Assembly (NCBI RefSeq): GCF_018139985.1
Contig: NZ_JAGSOU010000018.1
Span: forward strand, 1-53,149
Direction: 5' to 3'
DNA length: 53,149 nt
Origin: Actibacterium sp. MT2.3-13A
GTDB taxonomy: Bacteria > Pseudomonadota > Alphaproteobacteria > Rhodobacterales > Rhodobacteraceae
Shown here one piece after another: positions 53,057 through 53,149 of the stretch (the first letter of the stretch is position 1; each line of letters begins with the position of its first letter). The position numbers and the translations under genes were made by a program. Under the pieces are notes generated by a model. That model did no database searches. It worked only from the letters and a program-made list of their open reading frames with translations, and was not told where the DNA came from.

Positions 53057-53149
53057 TCCTGATCCTCCGCGAGCCGTTTTGCGGCCTTTTCAAAGAAGTC
53101 CTCGGCGCCGAAGTTGCCCGATTTCAGGGCCAGGACCAAGCCGTCATGC
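53053..53149 (-). CDS. otnK: 3-oxo-tetronate kinase, 3' end (partial)
   Basis: Only the last 31 codons are in the window, reading HDGLVLALKSGNFGAEDFF and a short charged tail. The LKSGNFG-DFF pattern is the C-terminal signature of the four-carbon acid sugar kinase family. The stop overlaps the otnC start (ATGA). The enzyme phosphorylates the 3-oxo-tetronate made by OtnI. The rest of the gene lies beyond the window edge. Confidence 0.8.
   Translation of the reverse strand, partial: HDGLVLALKSGNFGAEDFFEKAAKRLAEDQE

Overview
The window is a 53 kb stretch of very GC-rich chromosome with strong G/C third-position bias. It looks like an alphaproteobacterium, most likely of the Rhodobacterales (Paracoccaceae/Roseobacter) type. 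This is inferred from the many solute-binding-protein transporters (Dpp-type ABC, TRAP, sugar ABC), an otnK-otnC-otnI acid-sugar module, an Fnr-type box and GTG starts. No rRNA, tRNA, insertion sequence, phage gene or CRISPR array was seen.

Region 1 (about 1-24200) is a catabolic/transport island. It holds a minus-strand operon SDR-SBP-dppB-dppC-dppD-dppF, an aldehyde dehydrogenase/GMC oxidoreductase pair divergent from a LysR regulator, an M81 (MlrC-like) metallopeptidase, a TRAP P-Q-M transporter, and a minus-strand group of a PLP D-threonine-aldolase-like enzyme, an SDR and an unrecognised barrel-like protein. Divergent from that group is an NAD-dependent epimerase/dehydrogenase followed by a complete sugar ABC importer. 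Short exact motifs (TTGCATTGG, CTGAAATCGG, AAATCGGCATT) recur only in control regions here and suggest one shared regulon, perhaps run by the LysR protein.

Region 2 (about 24500-30870) is a phosphorelay: a stand-alone receiver, a receiver fused to a degenerate GGDEF-like domain (GNGDF), an Hpt protein, and a convergent 1462-residue hybrid kinase with about seven PAS domains, two of them forming a duplicated pair. The Hpt and kinase genes end in the same CTAG.

Region 3 (31020-45043) holds a class III CoA-transferase, then plus-strand genes of an unusual envelope-like locus. These are a secreted 1174-residue protein ending in fifteen 27-residue histidine-patterned repeats, a second secreted unknown, an ACP/acyl-AMP-ligase/PlsC fusion, an Atg22/UMF1-type permease, a HicA-like orphan, an archaeal-type S-adenosylmethionine synthetase and a CheR-like methyltransferase. 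They converge on an SGNH-like/MBOAT (AlgI-type) pair.

Region 4 (45054-50506) carries a minus-strand operon that I consider the best candidate for an undescribed system. It encodes a two-subunit TPP-dependent 2-oxoacid-dehydrogenase-type E1 whose alpha subunit has a twin-arginine export signal, a zinc-ribbon protein, and two paralogous exported single-haem cytochromes c. There is no E2/E3 in the window. An Fnr-like box lies upstream. The reading is a periplasmic TPP enzyme that passes electrons to cytochrome c instead of a lipoyl E2.

Region 5 (50507-53149) has an M24 peptidase-like gene and the otnI-otnC-otnK module, with otnK cut by the window edge. Start codons were chosen by Shine-Dalgarno position, overlap with the previous stop and family N-termini. 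All functions are inferred from motifs read by eye; no database search was run.
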